Below are positions 17,529 through 26,532 of a stretch of 64,000 bases of DNA, piece by piece. Position 1 is the stretch's first letter. Each line of letters begins with the position of its first letter. The stretch comes from Exilibacterium tricleocarpae (GTDB lineage Bacteria; Pseudomonadota; Gammaproteobacteria; Pseudomonadales; Cellvibrionaceae): positions 147,096 to 211,095 of the forward strand of contig NZ_ML660098.1 of the NCBI RefSeq assembly GCF_007004655.1, read 5' to 3'. Both the position numbers and the translations under genes were made by a program. Under the pieces are notes generated by a model. It was given only the letters and a program-made list of their open reading frames with translations. It did not search any database and had not been told where the DNA came from.

Positions 17529-17681
17529 CTGGCCCTACGCCGGTGCTGGGAACGACCGAAGTGCAAACGCCTGGTCGCGCCGAGCTTGTAGTCTATTCGG
17601 AAGTTACTATGTACCGGTCGCCTCTTCAGACCGTCAGTCCGTACTGAATAGCAGGCCTGTCGGGCACTGATGCGACTTCGG

Positions 17682-19328
17682 CTAATTGGGTGCCACCGAC
17701 AAATCAGCCGGCGCCTGCGTTTCGACGCCCGCCTGCCGTAATAATTTCATGACCTTGTAACCCCTCCAGCCCATCATGGCGGCCGTGGTCATAACCCCGC
17801 CCATCAAGGCCCCCCCAACCCCGGCGGTCAACACATCCGAACCGGTAAGGTAAAGATTCTTAATCGGTGTCACCGGGTGCAGCCAGTCCTGCCGAAAGCG
17901 TTTTACCGTGTGTTCGATCCCGTAAATCTCACCCGCCTGGTTCCACTGAAACCACTGGGTGGACAGGGGCGTCGACAGCTCGCAGTAATCCAGAGCATCC
18001 TCCAGTTGCGGCATCTGCCGGTACAGGGCCGCAAGAAGACGATCGATGAGTTTTTGTTTCAGCGCTTCGTAGTCGTCGCCGCGTTTGTTCCAGGTGCTGC
18101 CCAGCCACTTTTCGAACCACTCTGGCTTCGCCAGCGCCACCACTTCGACGGTGGCCTTGTCCGGATAGCGCTCGTCCCAGGTGGGGTCTTTGGCGGACGG
18201 GAATGAGATATACACCAGCGGCATATCCGTATCGATATCATCGTTAAACTCGACAAGATTCTGGTCGTGGTCATAGCCGGGGTAAACCCAGAAATTCTTC
18301 TTCGGCAGTCCCAGAGCTTCAGCGGAACCTTTAAAACCCGCATACAGGCATAAATGCGCGGCGGAGACCTGCAACTGCCTGAGTTGGCGGTCGTAACCGT
18401 GCTTTTTTGCCAGCCCCGGCGGCAACAGTCTCTCCACGGTGGGAAACAAACCGACACCACTGACCACGGCATCGGCGGTGATCACTTCCCCTTTTTTTAA
18501 CCGCACCCCATAGGCTCGGTTATCGCGTACCAGTATCTCCTCCACCGAGGCGTAGGTAAAAACCTCACCGCCACTGCGCTGGATAACGGGAATAATGGTC
18601 TCGGCAATACGCCCGGCACCACCGACGGGATAGTTGCCACCGGTGATGTAGTGTTTCGCCACCATGCCGTGCATCATAAAGGCAGACTTTTTCGGCGGCA
18701 GTCCGTAGTCACCCCACTGCGCCGTGAGCACACCGATCAGCTCCCGGTTGTCCGTCAGTTCCGACAGGACTTCGTAGGTGGTCTTGAAGAAATAGGCGGG
18801 CATAAAATAACGCCGCAGCCGGTTATAGAGGCGCCCGATAAAGCGCGGCATCGCCTGCCCGGCAAAAAACCGCGGCACCATAGAGCTGACTTTTGCCAAC
18901 ATCTCCACATAGGTGTCTATGGCGGCGGCCTCGGCCGGGAAGCGCCGTTTCATCTCCCGCTTGAACTCTTCGCGCCCGGCGTAATAGGGGTAGGTCTCCT
19001 TCCCGATGACCACTTCGTCGTAGAGGGGGTCCATGGGCGCCCACTTTAACTGGGCGTCGGTAATGGTATCGAAAATGCGGCGAATCACCGACCAGGGTTT
19101 GTGCACCTCGCCGATATAGTGAACCCCTACATCCCACTCGTAGCCGTTGCGCTCATAGACATGGGTGTAGCCCCCGGCGGTGTAGTGCTGCTCGAGCACA
19201 CAGACTTTTTTGCCCAGTTTCGACAACAGGGCGGCATTACACAGGCCGCCAATACCGGAGCCGATAACAATCGCATCGTAGTGACTGTCCGCCTTTTTCT
19301 GGCGGAAGCGGGTTCCCATTCGAATCAT
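17682..19328 (-). CDS. Phytoene-desaturase/retinol-saturase-like FAD oxidoreductase
   Basis: A 548-residue flavoprotein. The dinucleotide-binding N-terminus is AIVIGSGIGGLCNAALLSKLGKKVCVLEQH, with the second FAD motif TAGGYTHVYERNGYEWDVGVHYIG. The C-terminus GSDVLTAGVGGALMGGVMTTAAMMG binds the flavin end in this family. The whole pattern is closest to all-trans-retinol 13,14-reductase (RetSat) and CrtI/CRTISO relatives, which saturate or isomerise polyene double bonds. No carotenoid genes are near. It diverges from a PadR regulator across two palindromic operators, so it is the likely PadR target. Confidence 0.88.
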   Translation of the reverse strand: MIRMGTRFRQKKADSHYDAIVIGSGIGGLCNAALLSKLGKKVCVLEQHYTAGGYTHVYERNGYEWDVGVHYIGEVHKPWSVIRRIFDTITDAQLKWAPMDPLYDEVVIGKETYPYYAGREEFKREMKRRFPAEAAAIDTYVEMLAKVSSMVPRFFAGQAMPRFIGRLYNRLRRYFMPAYFFKTTYEVLSELTDNRELIGVLTAQWGDYGLPPKKSAFMMHGMVAKHYITGGNYPVGGAGRIAETIIPVIQRSGGEVFTYASVEEILVRDNRAYGVRLKKGEVITADAVVSGVGLFPTVERLLPPGLAKKHGYDRQLRQLQVSAAHLCLYAGFKGSAEALGLPKKNFWVYPGYDHDQNLVEFNDDIDTDMPLVYISFPSAKDPTWDERYPDKATVEVVALAKPEWFEKWLGSTWNKRGDDYEALKQKLIDRLLAALYRQMPQLEDALDYCELSTPLSTQWFQWNQAGEIYGIEHTVKRFRQDWLHPVTPIKNLYLTGSDVLTAGVGGALMGGVMTTAAMMGWRGYKVMKLLRQAGVETQAPADLSVAPN

Positions 19329-19376
19329 CGGTGCCGGCCTCTCTTAATTGAGCGGGTTTATTCCCACTCTAATATG

Positions 19377-19398
19377 AATATGCAAATTGTTGCATATT
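19377..19398. promoter_or_regulatory. Palindromic operator 1 (likely PadR site)
   Basis: AATATGCAA, a four-base spacer and TTGCATATT form a perfect 9-bp inverted repeat in the divergent promoter region between the flavoprotein and PadR genes. The centre is 39 bp from operator 2. Confidence 0.75.
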
Positions 19399-19417
19399 AA
19401 ATAGCATTCAGATCCTA

Positions 19418-19435
19418 TATGCAACAATTTGCATA
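19418..19435. promoter_or_regulatory. Palindromic operator 2 (likely PadR site)
   Basis: TATGCAA, CAAT and TTGCATA form a perfect 7-bp inverted repeat with the same half-site as operator 1. It ends six bases before a TATAAT at 19441-19446 that could be the -10 box of padR, so binding would block that promoter. Confidence 0.75.
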
Positions 19436-19473
19436 GACCGTATAATGCCGAACCGGGAAATACGGGGTCAAAG

Positions 19474-20007
19474 ATGTCACTAAAGCACGCGATTCTGGTA
19501 ATGCTGGAGACGGAGCCCGGCAGCGGTTACGACCTGATGCGCCACTTCAGACAACGCCTGGGCTATTTCTGGAACGCCAAACACCAGCAGGTCTACCAGC
19601 AGCTCAAACAACTCGCCATCGACGGCTATATCGAGTACACGCTGGAGGCCCAGGCCGACAAGCCCGACAAAAAGGTGTATTCGATCACCCCGGCCGGGGT
19701 CGAGGAGCTGCGCCAGTGGATCGCCGCGCCGGTAGCGCCGAACAAAATAAACGATCCACTGTTGGTGAAACTGTACGGCGGCCACCTCAGCGACCGCGAC
19801 AACCTGCTCGCCGAGCTGGAGCGCCATATCGACACCCACCGGCGCAGGCTACAGGAACTCGAAGCCATCGAGCAGACCTTGCTCAGCTTTGACAAAGCCG
19901 AGCAGGAGGCCATGAAATACCCCTATATCACCCTGCGCCGGGGCATTCTCGGGGAGCGGGCCTGGCTGGACTGGGCCGCCGAGGCCCAACAGATCATCAA
20001 CAAGTGA
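19474..20007 (+). CDS. PadR-family transcriptional regulator
   Basis: A 177-residue regulator. The winged helix spans residues 1-85 (SLKHAILVMLETEPGSGYDL, QQVYQQLKQLAIDGYIEY, VYSITPAGVEELRQWI) and is followed by the helical dimerisation tail typical of PadR subfamily 2 (RHIDTHRRRLQELEAIEQTLL). PadR proteins usually repress detoxification or efflux genes and release DNA on ligand binding. The two TTGCATA-type operators just upstream suggest it represses itself and the divergent flavoprotein. The ATG at 19474 is chosen because the conserved domain begins there. Confidence 0.93.
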   Translation: MSLKHAILVMLETEPGSGYDLMRHFRQRLGYFWNAKHQQVYQQLKQLAIDGYIEYTLEAQADKPDKKVYSITPAGVEELRQWIAAPVAPNKINDPLLVKLYGGHLSDRDNLLAELERHIDTHRRRLQELEAIEQTLLSFDKAEQEAMKYPYITLRRGILGERAWLDWAAEAQQIINK

Positions 20008-20020
20008 GGCGCGACGGCAT

Positions 20021-20686
20021 TTACCAGGGCAATACCTCGCCTTTGGCGTGCCAGAAGGTGCCGCTGTTGTCGACATTGAGTTCGTCGATGCGGTGCACCA
20101 ATCCCTCGGCGGCCTGTTGCGGCGTCACATCACCGTGCCCACCGGTCATTGCGGTTTTGACCATACCGGGGTGCAACAGCGCCACGGCGATACCGCGGGG
20201 TTGAAGATCGCGGGCCAGGGAGACACCGGCGGCATTCAGCGCCGCCTTCGACATCCGGTAGCCGTAGTAACCGCCGGAGCCGTTATCGGCGATGGAGCCC
20301 ATGCGGCTGGTCACCAGTGCCACTTTCGATCCGGCCTGTAGATTTGGCAGCAGCGTTTCGACCACCCGCAGCGGTGCCAGGGCATTGATTTGAAACTGGC
20401 GCTCAATGGCGGCGTAATCCATGCTGTCGAGACTTTCGCCGCTCAAAATACCCGCATTGTTAATCAGCACATCCAGGTGCCGGCCGTCGAGGGCCTCCTG
20501 CAGGCGCGCCACCGCAGCCGGCTCGGCCACATCGATATCGGCTATCACCTGCGCCCCGAGCTGGTCCAGTTCGGGACTGGCGCTGCGACAGGTGGCGATC
20601 ACCGTCCAGCCGCGCGCTTGATACACATGCGCCAGCGCCAGACCTATACCCCGGTTGGCGCCGGTAATTAATACTGATTGACTCAT
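20021..20686 (-). CDS. Short-chain dehydrogenase/reductase
   Basis: A 221-residue NAD(P)-dependent oxidoreductase. The cofactor motif TGANRGIGLALAHVY starts at residue 8, NNAG follows near residue 85, the catalytic Ser is in TSRMGSIADN and the YxxxK motif is YGYRMSK. The small length and the C-SDR-like pattern resemble C-factor/YciK-type SDRs of unknown substrate. It lies 40 bases downstream of the aldo/keto reductase gene on the same strand, so the two reductases probably form one operon. Confidence 0.92.
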   Translation of the reverse strand: MSQSVLITGANRGIGLALAHVYQARGWTVIATCRSASPELDQLGAQVIADIDVAEPAAVARLQEALDGRHLDVLINNAGILSGESLDSMDYAAIERQFQINALAPLRVVETLLPNLQAGSKVALVTSRMGSIADNGSGGYYGYRMSKAALNAAGVSLARDLQPRGIAVALLHPGMVKTAMTGGHGDVTPQQAAEGLVHRIDELNVDNSGTFWHAKGEVLPW

Positions 20687-20726
20687 AGCTAAACACTCGA
20701 TTAGTAAGACAGGATAGTCCGCAGCG

Positions 20727-21662
20727 CTACAGCGACTGCAGGTAGTTGACCATGCGCACTCGCATGGCGGCATCGGGCAACGGCCCCCGCAGCGCGCCCA
20801 TGTTTTCCACCATATGGGGCACCTGGCTGGTGGCGGGGATTGCACAGGTGACCGCGGGGTGGGAAACGGTAAATTTTAGAAAAAACTGCGCCCAGTTGTC
20901 ACAACCTATATCCGCCGCCCAGGCCGGCAGCGGCCGATGGCCGAAGCGTTCGAACAGCGCGCCGCCCTGAAACGGCCGATTGACAATCACCGCCACCCCC
21001 CGCTCGCGCGCCAGCGGTAACAGGCGCTGCTCGACCTCGCGATCGAGCACATTGTAGGTCAGTTGAACGAAGTCGAGCGGCTGGGACTTGAGCAGTTTCT
21101 CCAAATCCCCGTGGCGGCGCCCATGGGAGGTCGTCACACCCACATACCGCAGCTCATCGCGTTCTTTCATGGCGAACAGGGTTTTCAGGTGTTCGCGCCA
21201 GGCGACCAGGTTGTGCACCTGCAATAAATCGAAACGCTCGACGCCCCAGAGTCGATGTGAGTCGGCAATCTGGTCGTTGCCGCGAGACCCGAGCGTGCTC
21301 CAGACCTTGGTTGCCGTAAACAAGCCCGGCTGGGGCCCGAGGCGCCCGAGGCAGTGGCCCATCACCTCTTCGGCATGACCGTACATGGGCGAGGAATCCA
21401 CCATACCGCCGCCGGCCTGAAAAAACGTCTGTAATACCTGCGTCCGCTGAGCCCGGGCTTGCGGGTCGTTGCCGACGTTGAACGTAATCCAGGTCCCCAT
21501 ACCGATCACCGGCAGGGTTTCACCGCTGGCGGGAATCACTTTGGTATGAACAGCGGGGGTGAGAACGGCGGGCGCCGCACCGGCACCCATCACGCCGCCG
21601 GCACACAGCACCGACACCGAGCTCAGCAAGCGGCGCCGGCTAATCAGGCATCTGTCGTTCAT
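20727..21662 (-). CDS. Tat-exported aldo/keto reductase
   Basis: A 311-residue (beta/alpha)8 oxidoreductase. A twin-arginine signal (SRRRLLSSVSVL, then AGAAPAVL) predicts folded export to the periplasm. AKR features follow: GMGTW, DSSPMYGHAEEVMG with the catalytic Asp/Tyr, KVW with the Lys, and a His in LLQVHNL. The ATG at 21662 has GGAGGT 6 bases upstream; an in-frame extension to 21746 has no such site. Tat-exported AKRs are known from many proteobacteria but their substrates are unclear. It is upstream of an SDR gene in the same operon. Confidence 0.9.
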   Translation of the reverse strand: MNDRCLISRRRLLSSVSVLCAGGVMGAGAAPAVLTPAVHTKVIPASGETLPVIGMGTWITFNVGNDPQARAQRTQVLQTFFQAGGGMVDSSPMYGHAEEVMGHCLGRLGPQPGLFTATKVWSTLGSRGNDQIADSHRLWGVERFDLLQVHNLVAWREHLKTLFAMKERDELRYVGVTTSHGRRHGDLEKLLKSQPLDFVQLTYNVLDREVEQRLLPLARERGVAVIVNRPFQGGALFERFGHRPLPAWAADIGCDNWAQFFLKFTVSHPAVTCAIPATSQVPHMVENMGALRGPLPDAAMRVRMVNYLQSL

Positions 21663-21884
21663 AGAGCACCTCCGAAAACCCACAGCCCTTGCCCCGGAGC
21701 GGGCACGGGCGCCGGCTTGTGGTATTCTGACGCCTGCGCAAGGCACTGGTTCCCGGCAATCGCGTGACGCGATACGGGCGGCGTGAAAATCCCTGTATCC
21801 TTCTCATGGTATTTAAGAGAATGTGCACCAATTTACTGACCGCTGCTCCAGTCATATTGCTCTTTATTCAGGATGCTGTGGGTA

Positions 21885-22024
21885 GGTCTGCCTCCGGAGC
21901 GGGCTTTCAGAAACTCTCGACAGCAGGGATGCTGTCGTGAAGTTCCCAGGGAAGGGTTTACAACGTGTTTCTGAAAGCCCGCTCCGGAGGCAGACCGGTA
22001 AATTGGCACGCCCTCGCTTAGGAA
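21885..22024. repeat. Long palindromic element, copy 3 (perfect 30-bp arms)
   Basis: Arms 21885-21914 and 21967-21996 are perfectly complementary over 30 bp around a 52-base loop carrying the inner hairpin CGACAGCAGGGATGCTGTCG and GGGAAGGGTTTAC. The right flank GACCGGTAAATTGGCACG...CGCTTAGG matches copies 1, 2 and 4. The orientation is the same as copy 1. It sits in the divergent gap between the aldo/keto reductase (minus) and PHP (plus) genes. Confidence 0.92.
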
Positions 22025-22060
22025 AGTGCCATCTGCGTACGAAAGAGGTGTACAGCTTTT

Positions 22061-22843
22061 ATGAAAATTCTCACCGATACCCACTCCCACACTGTTGCCA
22101 GTACCCACGCCTACAGCACCGTGCACGACTATTTTACGGTGGCCAAACAAAAAGGGCTGCAGCTTTTCAGTATCACCGATCACGCCCCGAGCATGCCCGA
22201 CGGGCCCCACTACTGGCACTTCGGCAATATGAAAGTGATTCCCCGGGTGGTGGACAATGTGGCGATGCTGCGCGGTATCGAGGCCAATATTCTCGAGCCG
22301 GACGGCGAGGTGGATATCCCACCCAACCTCGACCCGTTTCTGGACTTTGCCATCGCCAGCTTCCACGAACCGGTGTTCACGCCTGTCGACGAAAAAACCC
22401 ACACCCGCGCCGTGATCAAGGCAATGGGCACCGGGCTCTGTCAGATTATCGGCCACCCCGGCAACCCCAACTATCCGATCAATTTCGAGGAAGTCGTGCG
22501 CGCCGCCAGGGATCACAACGTGCTGTTGGAAATCAATAACAGCTCCTTTCTACACTCGCGCAGCGGCAGCGAGGCGCGTTGCATCCATTTACTGGAAATC
22601 GTCGATCGCCTCGACTGGAAAGTGGTCTTCGGCAGCGACGCCCATGTGGCCTACCAGGTGGGTGAGGTGGGCGCCTGTATCGACAAGGCGCAGGCCATCG
22701 GCTTTCCCGAGGCACGGGTGGTGTCCGCCAACGCGCGGCGTCTGTTGAGTTTTCTGGCCGAGCACGACAAGCCGGTAACCGGCGAACTGGCTGCCTGGTT
22801 CGACGGCCTGGAATCGGACACCGATACTACCAGCGCCAGGTAA
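22061..22843 (+). CDS. PHP-domain metal-dependent hydrolase (YcdX-like)
   Basis: A 260-residue phosphoesterase-like protein. The PHP metal ligands are visible as DTHSHT at the N-terminus, ITDHAP, a Glu in GIEANIL, FHEP, IIGHPG and GSDAHV, in the order seen in YcdX, a trinuclear-zinc phosphatase. The substrate is not known. The ATG at 22061 follows GAGGTG. Its 3' end overlaps the convergent outer-membrane protein gene by 17 bases. Palindrome copy 3 lies immediately upstream. Confidence 0.92.
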   Translation: MKILTDTHSHTVASTHAYSTVHDYFTVAKQKGLQLFSITDHAPSMPDGPHYWHFGNMKVIPRVVDNVAMLRGIEANILEPDGEVDIPPNLDPFLDFAIASFHEPVFTPVDEKTHTRAVIKAMGTGLCQIIGHPGNPNYPINFEEVVRAARDHNVLLEINNSSFLHSRSGSEARCIHLLEIVDRLDWKVVFGSDAHVAYQVGEVGACIDKAQAIGFPEARVVSANARRLLSFLAEHDKPVTGELAAWFDGLESDTDTTSAR

Positions 22844-23720
22844 CCCTGAGCGCGCCATAACGCGCCGTGTCCGCCGCCGTGCTCTGGCGGTCGCCGGCGG
22901 TGCGGCGGAAGTCAAACTTGCGCTCAGTATCGGCGCCCCACTCCGCACCCACCTGCCACTGGCGACCCACCTGCCACAGCGCCCCGAATCGCAGGCGCCA
23001 GCTCCGGTAGCGCAGGCGCGACAACTGATCGAGTTCTTCATTGTAGACCTGCCAGGCAGCGCCATTGGGCGCGGCGGAGAGATAGAGCTGCCAGCGCGGC
23101 GCCGGGGTAAATTGAATGCGGCTGTCGGGAAATGCCAAGCGCAACTCCCAGTCCGCATTGGGCTGCCAGATCAGGCCGGCAAGCGGATAGATGCGATAGT
23201 GATCAAAGCGATCGTCGGCACAGGCACCGAGCAGCCACTGCCAGTTGCGGTCGAGGCGACGGCGGTATTCGGCATAACCGTGCACCTGCCAGGCATCGCT
23301 GCCGATGGCATCGGGGTTTTTCAACAGATTCGACGACACGGAGAGCAGCGGCGCCACCCCCGCCAGCCATCCGGCATCCCCGCGCTCTTGTCGCCACTGG
23401 CGCCGCACCGACAACTGGTGCACATCGCCGTTGGTCTGCAGCTGGTCGGCACCACTTCCCGGTGCCTGGGTTTCCTCGAATTCATAGGCCCGGTAGCGGT
23501 GCGCGAAACCCCAGCGCCCGGTCGCCAGATCGATATCGGTAAACAGGCTGTCTTCCCGCTCCACGCCGCCGCGTTCGACAGCGGCGGTCTGGTAAATCCC
23601 GTAACCCAGATGCAGCGCCGGATCGGCGCGATCGTCGCCGCACAGCGCCGCCTGCGCCGGACCCGTCGCTATGGCCGCCGCTATGGCCGCCGCCAGGCCG
23701 AAAAGGCGTATAGACTTCAC
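22827..23720 (-). CDS. Predicted outer-membrane beta-barrel protein
   Basis: A 297-residue exported protein. The GTG at 23720 is preceded by GGGAGG at 6 bases and opens a signal peptide (SIRLFGLAAAIAAAIATGPAQA). The mature sequence alternates short amphipathic strands rich in Trp, Tyr and Arg (WGFAHRYRAYEFEE, WQVHGYAEYRRRLDRNWQWLLG) and ends in a strand (YGALRVTWRW) with a terminal aromatic, as in barrels. It may belong to the DUF6268 type, which is uncertain. It overlaps the PHP gene tail to tail. Confidence 0.78.
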   Translation of the reverse strand: MKSIRLFGLAAAIAAAIATGPAQAALCGDDRADPALHLGYGIYQTAAVERGGVEREDSLFTDIDLATGRWGFAHRYRAYEFEETQAPGSGADQLQTNGDVHQLSVRRQWRQERGDAGWLAGVAPLLSVSSNLLKNPDAIGSDAWQVHGYAEYRRRLDRNWQWLLGACADDRFDHYRIYPLAGLIWQPNADWELRLAFPDSRIQFTPAPRWQLYLSAAPNGAAWQVYNEELDQLSRLRYRSWRLRFGALWQVGRQWQVGAEWGADTERKFDFRRTAGDRQSTAADTARYGALRVTWRW

Positions 23721-23840
23721 GATAACCTCCCGGGTTTTAACACTGACCAAAGAACCGGGCAGATAGACCCGGGGGAATAGCAATCAAACAGACAGAAATA
23801 AAACAAACAGGCCCCGGGCAGGCTGCGACCGGACCCGCCA

Positions 23841-24569
23841 TCAAAGCGTCAATCGCCGCGCAGCCAAGACCCGGTAGTAGGGTTCGGCACTGTCGGCCAG
23901 GCGCCGCTGCCGGTCGTCCAACACCGGTTGTCGCGGCGCGTAGGGTTCGAAACCCGTCGATGCCCACACCGCCTGGTACCAGTGCGGCGCCCAGGGCCCA
24001 TCACTCGGTCGCGGTCCCGGCGGCCAGGCCAGCATAGCCTTATCGAAGGGTACGTCCAACCGGGCACACAGTTTCTCCAGCATAACCGCGGGGTTTTTCA
24101 ACACATCGCTGCCCTCCAGCACCACCGGTTCCCGCCCGGTAAGCTCAAAGACCTGTTCGAAGATACGTGTCTGTTGCGCAAACCCCAGGTCTTCCAGCGT
24201 CGGATTGTCGCGCTTGCGCACATAAGACGCGATCACCTCGGCCGGGTTGCGAATCAAAAATGCGTGGCGCACCGATTTCATCCAGGCGGTGTCCACCTCC
24301 GGCAGCAGGTGGTGGGTCATATGTTTCTGATAGTGGATCGCATAACCGGTAGCAGCCGTCGCGCAACGCGATACCAGGGGGCGCCAGTCGGTACCCCAGG
24401 TCGCCATAATGGCCTCGCGCAGCGGATGTCGCAAGCCCGTGCGCGCCAGAAAATAGCCGTACAGTGGTTCGTCCCAGACCTGGGTATCGGCGCGATTCTC
24501 CCAGGCCCGCAGCATGGCGGTGGAGATATTGCGCGGCCCCGACCACATGGCGATACACACACCGGTCAC
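23841..24569 (-). CDS. Sulfotransferase-family protein
   Basis: A 242-residue P-loop-type protein. The N-terminus MWSGPRNISTAMLRAWENR is the 5'-PSB loop pattern of the sulfotransferase fold. RHAFLIRNPAEVIASYVRKR matches the 3'-phosphate-binding segment with Arg and Ser. A PAPS-dependent activity is plausible, but substrate residues cannot be assigned. The GTG start overlaps the stop of the upstream aminotransferase gene (GTGA), so the two are translationally coupled and probably act in one pathway. Confidence 0.83.
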   Translation of the reverse strand: MTGVCIAMWSGPRNISTAMLRAWENRADTQVWDEPLYGYFLARTGLRHPLREAIMATWGTDWRPLVSRCATAATGYAIHYQKHMTHHLLPEVDTAWMKSVRHAFLIRNPAEVIASYVRKRDNPTLEDLGFAQQTRIFEQVFELTGREPVVLEGSDVLKNPAVMLEKLCARLDVPFDKAMLAWPPGPRPSDGPWAPHWYQAVWASTGFEPYAPRQPVLDDRQRRLADSAEPYYRVLAARRLTL

Positions 24570-25480
24570 GCCGGCGCCTCCCGCTCCAGCAGCGCCAGAT
24601 AAAGTTGCTGCAGGCGTTCGACCAGAGGCCCGCGGGTACCGGTGCCGATTACCCGCCCGTCCACTTCAGTCACCGGCGCGATACCGGCAAAGGTGCCGGT
24701 CACAAAAGCCTCATCGGCACCGTAGACTTCCGTAAGGCTGAAATTTTTCTCGGCGCAGGCAATGCCATGGTCCCGGCACAGCGCCAACACGTTGTCGCGG
24801 GTTATACCGCCGAGGCAGTAGTCGCCGCTGCTGGTCCATACCGCGCCGTCGCGCACGATAAAGAAATGGGTCGAGTTGCAGGTGGCCACAAAGCCGTGAG
24901 GATCGAGCATCAGCGCCTCGTCGGCACCGGCCTTGGTGGCCTGGATACAGGCGGTAATACAATTGAGTTTGGAATGGCTGTTGAGCTTCGGGTCCTGCAC
25001 ATCGGGATAGCCGCGGCGCACATGCACGGTAAACAGGCGGATACCTTTGTGCAAAGTATCGGGCTGCGGCGTTTTGTATTCGGCGATAATCACGATGGTC
25101 GCCGGCGTCACGGTTACCCGCGGGTCCTGGTAGGGGGTGGACTTGATCCCGCGGGTCACCATCAGTCGCATATGCACACCGTCGTCCATGCCGTTTGCGG
25201 CCAGGGTATCGTAAAGACGCGCCACCAGGGTATCCCGATCGATACCCAGGTCCAGGTCGATGGCCTTGGCGCCCTCCAGCAGGCGTTTGAGGTGCCTGTC
25301 CAGAAATGCAATCTTGCCGCGGTGCACCCGCAACCCTTCCCAGACACCATCGCCGAGCACAAAGCCGCTGTCGAATACCGACACCACAGCCCGTTCCCGG
25401 GGCAGGAGTTCGCCATTGATATTGATCAATACAGCGGCGTTGCGGGGATCGTCCACGTAGTCGTGGGTGCCTTTGGCCAT
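24566..25480 (-). CDS. Class IV PLP aminotransferase (branched-chain/D-amino-acid type)
   Basis: A 304-residue pyridoxal-phosphate enzyme. Landmarks are SVFDSGFVLGDGVWEGLRV, HLKRLLEGAKAIDL, the catalytic Lys in NSHSKLNCI and the phosphate-binding GGITRDNVLAL, then EVYGADEAFVTGTFAGIAPV. The class IV fold covers branched-chain aminotransferase, D-amino-acid transaminase and aminodeoxychorismate lyase. The sequence looks BCAT-like but the substrate is not certain. The ATG at 25480 follows GGACC. It is the first gene of a two-gene unit with the sulfotransferase. Confidence 0.9.
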   Translation of the reverse strand: MAKGTHDYVDDPRNAAVLININGELLPRERAVVSVFDSGFVLGDGVWEGLRVHRGKIAFLDRHLKRLLEGAKAIDLDLGIDRDTLVARLYDTLAANGMDDGVHMRLMVTRGIKSTPYQDPRVTVTPATIVIIAEYKTPQPDTLHKGIRLFTVHVRRGYPDVQDPKLNSHSKLNCITACIQATKAGADEALMLDPHGFVATCNSTHFFIVRDGAVWTSSGDYCLGGITRDNVLALCRDHGIACAEKNFSLTEVYGADEAFVTGTFAGIAPVTEVDGRVIGTGTRGPLVERLQQLYLALLEREAPA

Positions 25481-25838
25481 GGGGGTCCTGCCTCACTGTA
25501 ATTGCTGTTGCGGGCGTGTTGATTGCAGTTGCGGATTTGGCCGCAGTCGCCGGTAGACTTACCGCCGTGCTCCGGCGAACCCGCCCCACTTTATCAACCG
25601 GGTCACGACGATGGCAACAGCCATTCCAGCAACGACGCTAACGGCCATTCCAGCGACACGGCGCGCCGCAGCCGCCCGCAGTCGATACCGCTGCCATAGT
25701 ATCCCGCACAGCCGTCAGAAGTACACAGCGAGCGTCGTTCTTTTCTCCGTTTTACGCCGTCACCACAGGCATCCGTCGCCCGGGCGCTGTCGGCCTCCGT
25801 CAATGGTGCCGCACGGCATTCCCCCGTCAATCAGCCGG
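25481..25838. other. Gene-poor stretch
   Basis: This 358-base stretch lies between the aminotransferase start and the 3' end of an outer-membrane protein gene, both minus strand. It contains two imperfect copies of a 24-base-scale unit (GGCAACAGCCATTCCAGC near 25613 and AACGGCCATTCCAGC near 25632). No convincing ORF, terminator or RNA gene was found; a 75-codon minus-strand frame has no ribosome site. Confidence 0.4.
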
Positions 25839-26363
25839 TTAGAAATTGAAGCGCACGCCGAGACTATACAACTCGAAGTCATCGTTCAGATTGGTGGCGT
25901 TGTAGAGTTTCTGGTATTCGGCACGCACACCAAAACCGGAACTGAAATCATACTGGGCACCGAGACCGAGACTGAAACCGCTGTTTTCCAGGTCCTCGTT
26001 AAGCACATCGATCTCCGTGTAGTGCATCCCGCCTTTGGCCAGCAGCGAGAACCGCTCGCTCAGCGAGTGGGAAAATACGGCGGACAGATTGATGGTGTCG
26101 CTCTCCACATTATCGCGGGTGGCGAAGCCGTCAAACTCGAAATCATCCAGGTGAATCCACTCGGTCTCCAACGCGAGGTAGTCCGACAGTTGAATACCCC
26201 CGTAGAGTTTGCCGACATCGGCATCAACATTGTTGGCGTCGGCCAGCTCCGATTGCCCCCAGCCGCCGCCCAGATAAACCTGCCCCGCCGGCGTATCCGC
26301 CAGAGCAGCCGATTGCCACAGAGATACACCGAAAACCGCGAGCGCTATATGTTTAACTTTCAT
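25839..26363 (-). CDS. Outer-membrane beta-barrel protein (OmpA-like porin fold)
   Basis: A 174-residue exported protein. A signal peptide (HIALAVFGVSLWQSAALA) is followed by an eight-stranded-barrel pattern: QVYLGGGWGQSEL, KLYGGIQLSDYLALETEW, NLSAVFSHSLSERFSLLAKGG, SLGLGAQYDFSSGFGVRAEYQ and a final strand ELYSLGVRFNF with a C-terminal Phe. It has no peptidoglycan-binding OmpA domain. Such small barrels are structural or adhesin-like. It is transcribed away from the esterase gene across a region that holds the GGTGGC repeat tract. Confidence 0.85.
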   Translation of the reverse strand: MKVKHIALAVFGVSLWQSAALADTPAGQVYLGGGWGQSELADANNVDADVGKLYGGIQLSDYLALETEWIHLDDFEFDGFATRDNVESDTINLSAVFSHSLSERFSLLAKGGMHYTEIDVLNEDLENSGFSLGLGAQYDFSSGFGVRAEYQKLYNATNLNDDFELYSLGVRFNF

Positions 26364-26532
26364 ATTAAAAAATCCTTAAAAATCAGGTAATGGTGTGGTC
26401 CAACTTTGCACGGTTTGCAGTGTAGGTTTCTGAAAGTGAACAGTGCCTGAACAGTGCCACCACCGACTTCTGTGCCGCCGCTGTCGCAAATCGACAACAG
26501 TTTGATCGAAGCGGCAGTGGGCAACTGCAAGC

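Noticed and set aside
24464..25501. 345-codon plus-strand frame
   Set aside because: Antisense to the class IV aminotransferase, whose catalytic Lys segment is plain on the other strand.
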